Shown in pieces: positions 1 to 5,365 of a DNA stretch of 22,314 nucleotides. Below the pieces are notes generated by a model that worked only from the letters and a program-made list of their open reading frames with translations, ran no database searches and was not told the DNA's origin. Within the stretch, counting starts at the first letter, position 1; each line of letters begins with the position of its first letter. This DNA comes from a virus, in IMG/VR virus record IMGVR_UViG_3300025110_000145, positions 1 through 22,314 of that record, one strand, 5' to 3'. A program made the position numbers and the translations under genes.

Positions 1-1
1 A

Positions 2-886
2 GAACTAGAGCCAGGTTTGAATGCACTATTCGGCCTGGAATATAACAGATACGAGAATCAACATGCGGAGATTTTTGTAACTGAAACTTCAGACAGAGCT
101 TTCGAAGAAGAAGTAATGTTAAGCGGTTTCGCTTCTGCACCAACTAAACAAGAAGGTGCTGGAGTTGTGTTTGATCAAGCAGGTGAAACTTTCACAGCTA
201 GATACAACCACGAGACTATTGCTTTAGCATTTGCTATTACTGAAGAAGCAATTGAAGACAACCTATATGACAGATTAGCTGCAAGATACACAAGAGCTCT
301 TGCAAGATCTATGTCAAACACGAAGCAAGTTAAAGCTGCTAATGTATTAAACAATGCACAAGTAGCCGCAGTAACTGGTGGAGACGGAGTATCATTAATT
401 AATGCTTCTCACCCACTTGCAACTGGTGGTACTTTCGCAAACGTTTTAGCAGTAGCTGCAGACCTTAACGAAACTTCGTTAGAGCAATCGTTAATCGATA
501 TCGCTGGATTCGTAGATGAAAGAGGATTAAGAATCGCTGCTCAAGGTAGAAAAATGATAATTCCAAAAGAATTACAATTTACTGCTGAGAGATTGATGAA
601 ATCACCTCAAAGAACTTCGACTGCAGATAATGATATCAATGCAATTGTAAGCATGGGAATGGTACCAGAAGGTTATTCAGTGAATAACTTCTTAACTGAT
701 ACTGACTCATTCTTCTTATTGACTGACGTACCTAACGGCCTAAAACACTTTGTTAGATCGCCAATCAAAACTGCGATTGAGGGAGACTTCGATACTGGAA
801 ACGTAAGATTCAAAGCTAGAGAAAGATATTCTTTTGGATTCTCAGATCCAAGATGTATTTTTGGTAACGGAAATTTACCAACATAA
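2..886 (+). CDS. Major capsid protein, 3' part (5' end outside window)
   Basis: The reading frame is open from the first complete codon at base 2, and the visible protein begins ELEPGLNALFGLEYNRY, so the true start lies upstream; the TTG at 17 is internal. The visible 294 residues include the N-terminal GLNALFGLEY motif and a phenylalanine/aspartate-rich C-terminal half ending FGFSDPRCIFGNGNLPT. From memory this matches the HK97-fold capsid proteins loosely annotated as Mu gpT-like in marine phages. It would form the icosahedral shell. It stands alone before a strong terminator, which fits a highly expressed late gene. Codon use is more regular than in the neighbours (for example many AGA, ACT and GCT codons), again as expected for a capsid gene. 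The family call is by recognition; the exact Pfam family is less certain. Confidence 0.85.
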   Translation, partial: ELEPGLNALFGLEYNRYENQHAEIFVTETSDRAFEEEVMLSGFASAPTKQEGAGVVFDQAGETFTARYNHETIALAFAITEEAIEDNLYDRLAARYTRALARSMSNTKQVKAANVLNNAQVAAVTGGDGVSLINASHPLATGGTFANVLAVAADLNETSLEQSLIDIAGFVDERGLRIAAQGRKMIIPKELQFTAERLMKSPQRTSTADNDINAIVSMGMVPEGYSVNNFLTDTDSFFLLTDVPNGLKHFVRSPIKTAIEGDFDTGNVRFKARERYSFGFSDPRCIFGNGNLPT

Positions 887-894
887 TAGCTTAG

Positions 895-914
895 ATACGT
901 AAACGTATTTTTTT
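895..914 (+). terminator. Weak hairpin plus T tract just upstream of the main capsid terminator
   Basis: ATACGT (895-900) and ACGTAT (903-908) are perfect inverted repeats with a two-base centre, followed by a T run (908-914). The stem is short and AT-rich, so it may be a weak helper terminator or chance. It begins nine bases after the capsid stop codon. Confidence 0.35.
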
Positions 915-918
915 AAAA

Positions 919-951
919 GGGCGGTGCATTTATTTGCACTGCCCTTTTTTT
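919..951 (+). terminator. Rho-independent terminator of the capsid gene
   Basis: GGGCGGTGCA (919-928) pairs with TGCACTGCCC (935-944) over ten positions with one G-U pair, across a six-base loop, and is followed by seven T residues (945-951). This is the clearest intrinsic terminator in the window. It lies 33 bases after the capsid stop and would separate capsid transcription from the genes that follow. Confidence 0.9.
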
Positions 952-971
952 ATGTTAGTTAAATATTTAAG

Positions 972-1015
972 AGGTCTTTCATAATATACAAAATGATTGT
1001 ATAATGAAAAGACCT
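972..1015 (+). promoter_or_regulatory. Imperfect inverted repeat carrying a TATAAT promoter element
   Basis: AGGTCTTT (972-979) is the exact reverse complement of AAAGACCT (1008-1015), and pairing continues inward imperfectly through the CATxATA/TATAATG stretches. A perfect -10 hexamer TATAAT lies inside the 3' arm at 1000-1005; the best -35 at 17 bases spacing is only TTTCAT (977-982). It sits between the capsid terminator and the gene at 1096, so it is a plausible site for restarting transcription. A transcript would begin near 1012 and have a leader of about 80 bases. The dyad could be an operator or an RNA fold; the sequence does not decide. Confidence 0.5.
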
Positions 1016-1049
1016 AGAAAATAATAATTTTGTAGACTGACTAGGCAGA

Positions 1050-1084
1050 CGCTATAGAGACTACATTATTTAACCGCTATAGAG
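1050..1084 (+). repeat. Two copies of CGCTATAGAG, 25 bases apart, in the leader before 1096
   Basis: CGCTATAGAG occurs at 1050-1059 and again at 1075-1084. The second copy runs directly into the Shine-Dalgarno AGGAGA of the gene at 1096. The CTATAG core resembles the start-site part of promoters used by single-subunit phage RNA polymerases (T7, SP6), but the upstream specificity region does not match T7. I saw no other copy of the ten-base unit in the window. Confidence 0.45.
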
Positions 1085-1095
1085 GAGAAAATATT

Positions 1096-1656
1096 ATGGC
1101 AAGAACAACGTTTGACGGACCAGTAAGATCATTAAATGGTTTTATAGGAACAGGTCCAAGTATGGCACAATCAATAACTGGAACAGTTGATGGTGGCACA
1201 GACAATACAGGTATTGATAGATACCAAGGTAAAATTATCCAAATTGGAGATGCAAACACTGTATTCAATTTACCTTCAATTATTGACACTGCTGATAGTG
1301 TATCATCAGGCCCAGGAGGAGATCCTAATAATGCAAACAGAGTTGGACTTATGTACGAATTTATTGTTACTTCAAGTTTGACTGGTGGAAACACTTTTGT
1401 TTTAAATGCTGGAACTGCAGCAGGTAGAGCAACAGCTGATGTATTCAGAGGGATGGCAATCTACAATAACACAGCAACTGATCCAGGAGCTGTAACTGCA
1501 TTTAATGCAGGTGGGACTGATACTCTTACATTAACAGCTACAACTAAAGGTGGACTAGAAGGTGCTCAAATCCAATGTAGAGCAGTTGATGGTTTAATCT
1601 GGCAAGTTAGTGCACAATTGATTGGTAATGGAACATTTGCTAATCCTTGGAGCTAA
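1096..1656 (+). CDS. Small virion-type protein next to capsid
   Basis: This 186-residue protein starts at an ATG with a good Shine-Dalgarno (AGGAGA, 1083-1088). It begins MARTTFDGPVRSLNGF, an N-terminus I associate with uncharacterised proteins of marine phages, and is rich in Gly, Thr, Ala and Asn with alternating hydrophobic residues and no membrane segment, suggesting a beta-rich extracellular or virion protein. It ends ANPWS. Its place directly after the capsid gene, with its own leader, suits a capsid decoration or head-associated protein, but that role is inference from position. No catalytic motif is visible. Confidence 0.75.
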   Translation: MARTTFDGPVRSLNGFIGTGPSMAQSITGTVDGGTDNTGIDRYQGKIIQIGDANTVFNLPSIIDTADSVSSGPGGDPNNANRVGLMYEFIVTSSLTGGNTFVLNAGTAAGRATADVFRGMAIYNNTATDPGAVTAFNAGGTDTLTLTATTKGGLEGAQIQCRAVDGLIWQVSAQLIGNGTFANPWS

Positions 1657-1666
1657 TAAATAATTA

Positions 1667-1688
1667 GTGGCTCTCTTCGGAGAGCCAC
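1667..1688 (+). other. Perfect hairpin with UUCG tetraloop in the intergenic RNA
   Basis: GTGGCTCTC (1667-1675) and GAGAGCCAC (1680-1688) form an uninterrupted nine-base-pair stem closed by C-UUCG-G, the unusually stable tetraloop. No T run follows; the next bases are the Shine-Dalgarno AGGAGA (1694-1699) of the gene at 1704. It is therefore more likely a 3'-end protector or RNA-processing/stability element than a terminator. Confidence 0.8.
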
Positions 1689-1703
1689 AACTTAGGAGAA
1701 TTT

Positions 1704-2030
1704 ATGTTTAGAGGAGATATACAAGCTACTCGATCAACTGCTGCGGCAGGAGCTGCTGCAATTATTTCACAACCAATAAGACTTAAAGGAATTATTGTTG
1801 CTAGTGATGGGGGTGGAGCTGGTGTTTTAGAATTGACTACAACTTCAAATGCTGGAACAACTTTATTTATTGCAGACGTACCTACTGGAGATTTAGTTAA
1901 TTTTTCTTTTCCTGATGATGGGATTTTATTTCCAAAAGGTATTTTTTGTAAAACAAAAACTAATGTTGCTGCTTATACATTACTTACTGATAAATATTCA
2001 GGACCAAATTTAACTACAACCAATACGTAA
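1704..2030 (+). CDS. Small virion-type protein, paralogue of the next gene
   Basis: This 108-residue protein has a clear Shine-Dalgarno (AGGAGA) eight to nine bases before the ATG. It has an Ala-rich N-terminus, then a compact Gly/Thr-rich beta-type region. The pattern RLKGIIV, an aspartate/glycine turn, LELTTTS, TTLF and finally DDGILFPKGIF lines up with the protein encoded immediately downstream (RLTSIQG, SIIFRSGG, GTIIATYLF, GNGILFLDGIH), so the two are tandem duplicates. No membrane segment or enzyme motif is seen. A small head or decoration protein is plausible from position next to capsid-type genes, but is not proven. Confidence 0.7.
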   Translation: MFRGDIQATRSTAAAGAAAIISQPIRLKGIIVASDGGGAGVLELTTTSNAGTTLFIADVPTGDLVNFSFPDDGILFPKGIFCKTKTNVAAYTLLTDKYSGPNLTTTNT

Positions 2031-2034
2031 TTAA

Positions 2035-2325
2035 ATGGGTGGGTCTAGTTTTTCATCAGATCAATCAGTTGCACATGCAACTGGCACAACTCAAATGGTT
2101 GCTACTGGTAAAAGAGCAAGACTTACATCTATTCAAGGTAAAGGTAATAGTACAGATGGTTCTATTATTTTTAGAAGTGGTGGTGCAACAGGAACTATTA
2201 TTGCGACATATTTATTTGGAGAAGAAGGTTTAGATATGTATTTACCTGGTAACGGAATATTATTTTTAGATGGTATTCATGCAACAATTGCTAATACTAC
2301 AGGTGTAACTATAACATTCACTTAA
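2035..2325 (+). CDS. Small virion-type protein, paralogue of the previous gene
   Basis: This 96-residue protein starts four bases after the upstream stop and lacks a convincing Shine-Dalgarno, so it is probably translated by coupling. It shares the GILF-x-x-GI motif (here GNGILFLDGI, near residues 73-82) and the order of beta-type segments with the 108-residue protein upstream. It lacks the upstream protein's Ala-rich N-terminus and ends TTGVTITFT. Function unknown; the pair is likely structural. Confidence 0.7.
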   Translation: MGGSSFSSDQSVAHATGTTQMVATGKRARLTSIQGKGNSTDGSIIFRSGGATGTIIATYLFGEEGLDMYLPGNGILFLDGIHATIANTTGVTITFT

Positions 2326-2326
2326 G

Positions 2327-2638
2327 ATGGATTTAGATTATTACGCAGATATAATTGAACTTCGAAAAGGTGGTATGCCACCTAGAAATAAAAAAAATTT
2401 TAGATCGACTAAAAGCGGAGCTGGAATGACTGAAGCTGGAGTAAAAGCTTACAGAAGAATGAATCCAGGATCAAAATTAAAAACTGCAGTAACTGGTAAA
2501 GTAAAACCTGGGTCAAAAGATGCCAAGCGTAGAAAGAGTTTTTGTGCTAGAAGTTTAGGACAAATGAAAAAATTTCCAAAAGCAGCTAAAGATCCTAATT
2601 CAAGAATTAGACAAGCGAGACGTAGATGGAAGTGTTAG
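2327..2638 (+). CDS. DUF6321-like small basic protein
   Basis: This 103-residue protein begins one base after the previous stop. Residues from about 30 to the end carry the conserved sequence GAGMTEAGVKAYRRMNPG, then LKTAVTGKVKPGSKDAKRR, SFCARS, GQMKKFPKAAKDPNSR and a terminal RQARRRWKC. I recognise this as the DUF6321 family, found in many marine phages. It is extremely Lys/Arg-rich, with two cysteines, and would bind nucleic acid or acidic partners; no role is established that I know of. The first 25 residues (MDLDYYADIIELRKGGMPP) are less conserved in character. It closes the capsid-proximal block. Confidence 0.85.
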   Translation: MDLDYYADIIELRKGGMPPRNKKNFRSTKSGAGMTEAGVKAYRRMNPGSKLKTAVTGKVKPGSKDAKRRKSFCARSLGQMKKFPKAAKDPNSRIRQARRRWKC

Positions 2639-2641
2639 ACT

Positions 2642-3361
2642 ATGTCTTATCTAAATGCTAACATACCACCTATATATTGTAAAATAAGAAAGGAGTATCT
2701 TTATGACCTTAAAGAAAATAAAGGACAGTATAGTGATTGCGTTATCTTCAGTATTAGCAGTATTTCAGGTAGGGCTATCCTATTTAACATTATGTTACCA
2801 AATGGTGCGTGTTATTGGAGATTGCCTATCTCAGCATTTTATCAAAAACAATTTGATAGAACCAAAGTGCCAGATATGCAAGTTCACGAATTGGAATTGT
2901 GGAATTGTTTTAGTTACTGGCCTAGTGTTACTTGTTTTGATTGGTTGGATGGTGTAAATGGTAAATTTTTAGGTTTAAATAAAAAATTTTATCATGGTAA
3001 ATATTTATTCACAATTGACTGGGCTCATCCAGATGTCAACATCTTGGATACTGAACATTCTGAAATTCCTCAAGAACACAAGTGTGCACATATATTGGAA
3101 CTTAATAATGGTAATTATGCAGCTCAGCCTAATAATCGTATTTTGTGGAGTATTAATAGCTACACTACTGATAACGATTGGCCTGACTATAAAGTACAAA
3201 CTACATACTGGGATGCAGAAGATAATGGAATGGTTACAGAAGATTCTGATAAAATGTTCTACCAAATGGAAAAAGTAAAAGACAAAAAAAGAACGTATGA
3301 ATCTTACAAGGATTATGCAGATGATATGTCTTTTGAAAATAATGGTAAAAAAGATGATTGA
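2642..3361 (+). CDS. Conserved hypothetical phage protein
   Basis: This 239-residue protein starts three bases after the DUF6321 stop. It opens MSYLNANIPPIYCKIRKEYLYDL, a motif I associate with an uncharacterised family in marine phages. It is rich in Trp, Tyr and Asp (for example ELWNCFSYWPSVTCFDWLDG), has no hydrophobic segment long enough for a membrane span, and ends in a charged tail (KVKDKKRTYESYKDYADDM). The aromatic-rich, acidic composition suggests a folded soluble domain. Function is unknown. It is the first gene of the block leading to the endolysin. A second frame inside it contains hydrophobic ORFs, treated under findings. Confidence 0.75.
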   Translation: MSYLNANIPPIYCKIRKEYLYDLKENKGQYSDCVIFSISSISGRAILFNIMLPNGACYWRLPISAFYQKQFDRTKVPDMQVHELELWNCFSYWPSVTCFDWLDGVNGKFLGLNKKFYHGKYLFTIDWAHPDVNILDTEHSEIPQEHKCAHILELNNGNYAAQPNNRILWSINSYTTDNDWPDYKVQTTYWDAEDNGMVTEDSDKMFYQMEKVKDKKRTYESYKDYADDMSFENNGKKDD

Positions 3362-3449
3362 TAAGTTTTTATATAAAATATTTGAATGTCTAGACAAACT
3401 TATAGCAAAGGTGAATAATTTATTTATTAATAAAAAAAATAAAAAGTAA
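3354..3449 (+). CDS. 31-residue micro-protein
   Basis: An ATG at 3354 overlaps the end of the previous gene by eight bases and reads MIDKFLYKIFECLDKLIAKV followed by a short Asn/Lys tail. The first 20 residues alternate hydrophobic and charged positions as in an amphipathic helix. Similar short peptides starting MI-K-FLYK-F occur, as I recall, in other marine phages. It could associate with membranes or be a minor lysis peptide, but this is speculation. The overlapping start suggests translational coupling. Confidence 0.5.
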   Translation: MIDKFLYKIFECLDKLIAKVNNLFINKKNKK

Positions 3450-3463
3450 TATGGAGACCCATT

Positions 3464-3589
3464 ATGGACTACAGATTTACAGCAATATTGATAATATTGT
3501 TATGTTTACTGGCTGTTTTTGTGAGACCTCCTTACACGACATTGAAACTAGATAAAAAAGATTATAAACTACAAAAACCAAATGAGTAA
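3464..3589 (+). CDS. 41-residue single-span membrane protein
   Basis: The ATG at 3464 follows a Shine-Dalgarno GGAGA (3453-3457) at good spacing. The peptide starts MDYRFT, has one hydrophobic span (AILIILLCLLAVFV, residues 7-20), then a basic/polar tail (KLDKKDYKLQKPNE). The topology would be N-in, C-out. It overlaps the next gene, another N-terminally anchored protein, by eight bases, and the endolysin lies about 1.3 kb downstream. A holin-like or spanin-accessory role is possible, but the protein is small for either. Confidence 0.6.
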   Translation: MDYRFTAILIILLCLLAVFVRPPYTTLKLDKKDYKLQKPNE

Positions 3590-3962
3590 GAAACCTTTAA
3601 ATATAAGCGAAGAAGCAGCTGTGCAGATGCCGATGAAAACGGTAGCCTCGCTAATTCTGCTCGTCGCAGCTGGCGTGTTCGCATACACCGAGCTCACGGC
3701 AAGGTTAGTATCGCTGGAGACATCACGTGAGCTGTTTGAAAATGATTTATTAAAAAAATCTGAGCAGATCCCTACCGATCAGGAGCAACATTTTTTACTC
3801 GAGGATCTATATAAGTCTGTAGAACAGATTGAGACAAGAATTGAAGACATGATGCATAACAAAGTAAATATACAGTTTATACAAAAACAAACTGAAAAAT
3901 TGTTAGTAGATGTAGAAACATTAAAAGATAAGGTAAGAGCAAATGGCAACGGGACGCATTAA
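3582..3962 (+). CDS. Membrane-anchored coiled-coil protein (spanin-like topology)
   Basis: This 126-residue protein has a short cytoplasmic N-terminus (MSKKPLNISEEAAVQMPMK), one membrane span (about residues 20-36, VASLILLVAAGVFAY) and a long charged region (40-120) with heptad-like spacing of Leu/Ile, for example LETSRELFENDLLKKSEQI and VEQIETRIEDMM. This is the topology of an inner-membrane spanin, and the endolysin is close by. However the N-terminal motif AAVQMPMKTVASLI belongs, as I remember, to an uncharacterised family of marine phages, and no paired outer-membrane lipoprotein is apparent. Its first 40 codons are visibly richer in G and C than neighbouring genes. Confidence 0.7.
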   Translation: MSKKPLNISEEAAVQMPMKTVASLILLVAAGVFAYTELTARLVSLETSRELFENDLLKKSEQIPTDQEQHFLLEDLYKSVEQIETRIEDMMHNKVNIQFIQKQTEKLLVDVETLKDKVRANGNGTH

Positions 3963-4113
3963 TAGACAAATTATAGGTTACATTGAATCGATGGAAAAAA
4001 AAGCTAAACAAATGAAGTTTGTAAAAAATTTAAAAAAAGAAGTAGAAACTGGCAAGCATGGAACACAAAAATATGTTATCAAGCAAGGTGAAAACAAAGG
4101 TAAGATAGTATGA
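3943..4113 (+). CDS. 56-residue Lys-rich protein
   Basis: The ATG at 3943 overlaps the upstream gene by 20 bases, and the stop overlaps the next ATG (ATGA). The product reads MATGRINRQIIGYIESMEKK, then AKQMKFVKNLKKEV and GKHGTQKYVIKQGENKGKIV. It is predicted to be mostly helical and strongly basic. The C-terminal TQKYVIKQGxNxGK segment looks like a conserved motif. No function is recognised. The tight overlaps on both sides support it as a real gene. Confidence 0.6.
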   Translation: MATGRINRQIIGYIESMEKKAKQMKFVKNLKKEVETGKHGTQKYVIKQGENKGKIV

Positions 4114-4328
4114 CAGAGTTAGTGGTTGCCCTACTTATGATTGTACAGGGAGAAATCAAGGAGGCACGTATACAAACTTCGATGTCTGAATGTCTCAAAG
4201 GGGCACGTGTAGCTAAACGTCAGTTAAAACCTAATGGACATGTTAAATACCAGTGCATAAAATCTATGGCAGAATTAGAGTCGAATATTGACGGAAGTTT
4301 ATCAATAAAAAAACTAATACTTGAGTAA
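4110..4328 (+). CDS. Small conserved protein with possible signal anchor
   Basis: This 72-residue protein starts within the stop of the previous gene (ATGA) and its stop overlaps the next ATG (TAATG). It opens with a short hydrophobic stretch (MTELVVALLMIVQG), which could be a weak signal or anchor, followed by EIKEARIQTSMSECLKGARV and YQCIKSMAELE. Two cysteines (28 and 49) could form a disulfide if it is exported. Similar ECLKGxRxAxR...CIKS proteins are common in marine phages as hypotheticals. Function unknown. Confidence 0.65.
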   Translation: MTELVVALLMIVQGEIKEARIQTSMSECLKGARVAKRQLKPNGHVKYQCIKSMAELESNIDGSLSIKKLILE

Positions 4329-4864
4329 TGGATTATAAAATTGTTAATAATATATTAACACCTAATTTGATAAAATATTTAAAAACTATTTTAGCAGATC
4401 TTAGATTTGAGATTGGTAAAGATACATCTGATAATGAAAATATATTTGGTAAAGATGTAAACACTAAAGGAATGATGTGTTGTACTAGTCTTGATAAATA
4501 TAAAAATGAATTAATTAGTATAAGATTAAACGATTTTGGCTTTATAATAACTGAAATTGTATGTAAAAAATTAAATTTAAATCTAAAACAAATTAAAAGA
4601 ATTATGTGGAATTATTACACTCAAAACGAAGTAGGATCATATCATTGTGACCATGACCAAAATAATCATTATTCTATTTTATATTCTTTAAATACTTCTG
4701 ATGGCTATATTGAAATAAGTGATGAGAAAATATATGATATAGAAGATGAAGCTAAAATTTTTAAAAGTAATTTGAAGCATAGAGGAGTGGGACCAACAAA
4801 AACAAAATATCGTTTAAATTTAAATGTACTAGTAGAGGTAAATAATAATGGAACTTTCACGTAA
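4328..4864 (+). CDS. 2OG-Fe(II) oxygenase (prolyl-4-hydroxylase-like)
   Basis: This 178-residue protein has the signatures of a 2-oxoglutarate- and Fe(II)-dependent dioxygenase. The HxD iron pair is H106-C107-D108 in SYHCDHDQNNHYS; the distal iron ligand is H151 in LKHRGVGP; and R162, eleven residues on, is in position to bind 2-oxoglutarate. The intervening strands (YSILYSLNTSDGYIEI) fit the double-stranded beta helix. The family hydroxylates proteins, nucleobases or small molecules; the substrate here is unknown. It overlaps the endolysin gene by 17 bases, so the two should be co-expressed. It is very AT- and Lys/Asn-rich compared with the endolysin. Confidence 0.8.
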   Translation: MDYKIVNNILTPNLIKYLKTILADLRFEIGKDTSDNENIFGKDVNTKGMMCCTSLDKYKNELISIRLNDFGFIITEIVCKKLNLNLKQIKRIMWNYYTQNEVGSYHCDHDQNNHYSILYSLNTSDGYIEISDEKIYDIEDEAKIFKSNLKHRGVGPTKTKYRLNLNVLVEVNNNGTFT

Positions 4865-5327
4865 TTTTACTTTAGAAGAATTAACTAAATCGGACACAGC
4901 AATTCGTAAGGGAATTAATAATAATCCAAACGCAGAACAAATAGAAAAATTAAAAACACTTTGCGAAAAAATTTTACAGCCGGTACGTGACCACTTCGGC
5001 AGGGTCAAGGTGACCAGCGGATTCCGTAGCCCTGAATTATGTGAAGCCATCGGTAGCTCTAGCAGGTCACAACATGCTAAAGCGGAAGCGGCAGATTTCG
5101 AATGTGTAGGCGTTGATAATGCTGAACTTGCAGATTGGATACATAGAGAGTTAGAATGGGATCAATTAATATTAGAATTTTACACTCCAGGTGAACCTAA
5201 TTCTGGTTGGATACATTGTAGCGTAACGGAGGGTATGGATAGAAAACAATTTTTACATGCATACCGATCAGAAGGTAAAACAAAATACAAACCTATATTA
5301 GGTAAAGCAAAAGATATATTTATTTAG
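4848..5327 (+). CDS. M15-family zinc peptidase, probable endolysin
   Basis: This 159-residue protein matches the Peptidase_M15_3 fold. It starts NFTLEELTKSDTA, followed by LQPVRDHFGRVKVTSGFRSP. The zinc ligands are H76 and D83 in SQHAKAEAADF and H123 in GWIHCSV; E110 in LILEFY is the likely catalytic base. Such enzymes cleave D-Ala-D-Ala or related peptide cross-links in peptidoglycan, and in phages act as endolysins. There is no signal peptide, so it needs a holin or similar to reach the wall. The length suits a single-domain enzyme with no separate wall-binding domain. The central stretch (about 4980-5100) is visibly richer in GC than the surroundings. Confidence 0.9.
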   Translation: MELSRNFTLEELTKSDTAIRKGINNNPNAEQIEKLKTLCEKILQPVRDHFGRVKVTSGFRSPELCEAIGSSSRSQHAKAEAADFECVGVDNAELADWIHRELEWDQLILEFYTPGEPNSGWIHCSVTEGMDRKQFLHAYRSEGKTKYKPILGKAKDIFI

Positions 5328-5332
5328 TCATC

Positions 5333-5360
5333 TTTGATTTACTTACTTTTATGGTATAAA
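5333..5360 (+). promoter_or_regulatory. Extended -10 promoter, probable leaderless start of the gene at 5366
   Basis: TGG directly precedes TATAAA (5355-5360), giving an extended -10; the -35 is weak (TTTGAT at 5333-5338, 16-base spacing). The ATG at 5366 begins only six bases after the hexamer, where transcription would start, and there is no Shine-Dalgarno. The arrangement recurs at 12894 and 14731. Confidence 0.55.
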
Positions 5361-5365
5361 TATAT

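Noticed and set aside
17-19. TTG at 17 as the start of the capsid gene
   Set aside because: The frame is open further upstream and the residues before it (ELEPG) belong to the conserved N-terminal motif; the gene is truncated by the window edge.
1050-1084. Direct identification of the tandem elements as T7 promoters
   Set aside because: Only the CTATAG core matches; the upstream recognition bases differ from T7, so I keep it as a repeat with an open interpretation.
1077-1394. Antisense ORF of 105 codons opposite the gene at 1096
   Set aside because: No ribosome-binding site, lies wholly opposite a well-supported gene, and its composition is what is expected from the complement of Gly/Thr/Ala-rich coding sequence.
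2994-3278. Second hydrophobic ORF in the +1 frame of the gene at 2642
   Set aside because: No Shine-Dalgarno, same frame as the ORF at 2703, and likely a composition effect of the main frame.
3005-3397. Antisense hydrophobic ORF of 130 codons
   Set aside because: Opposite the 239-residue gene; hydrophobicity and His/Ile richness come from the complement of an AT-rich, Asn/Lys/Asp-rich frame. No promoter or ribosome site.
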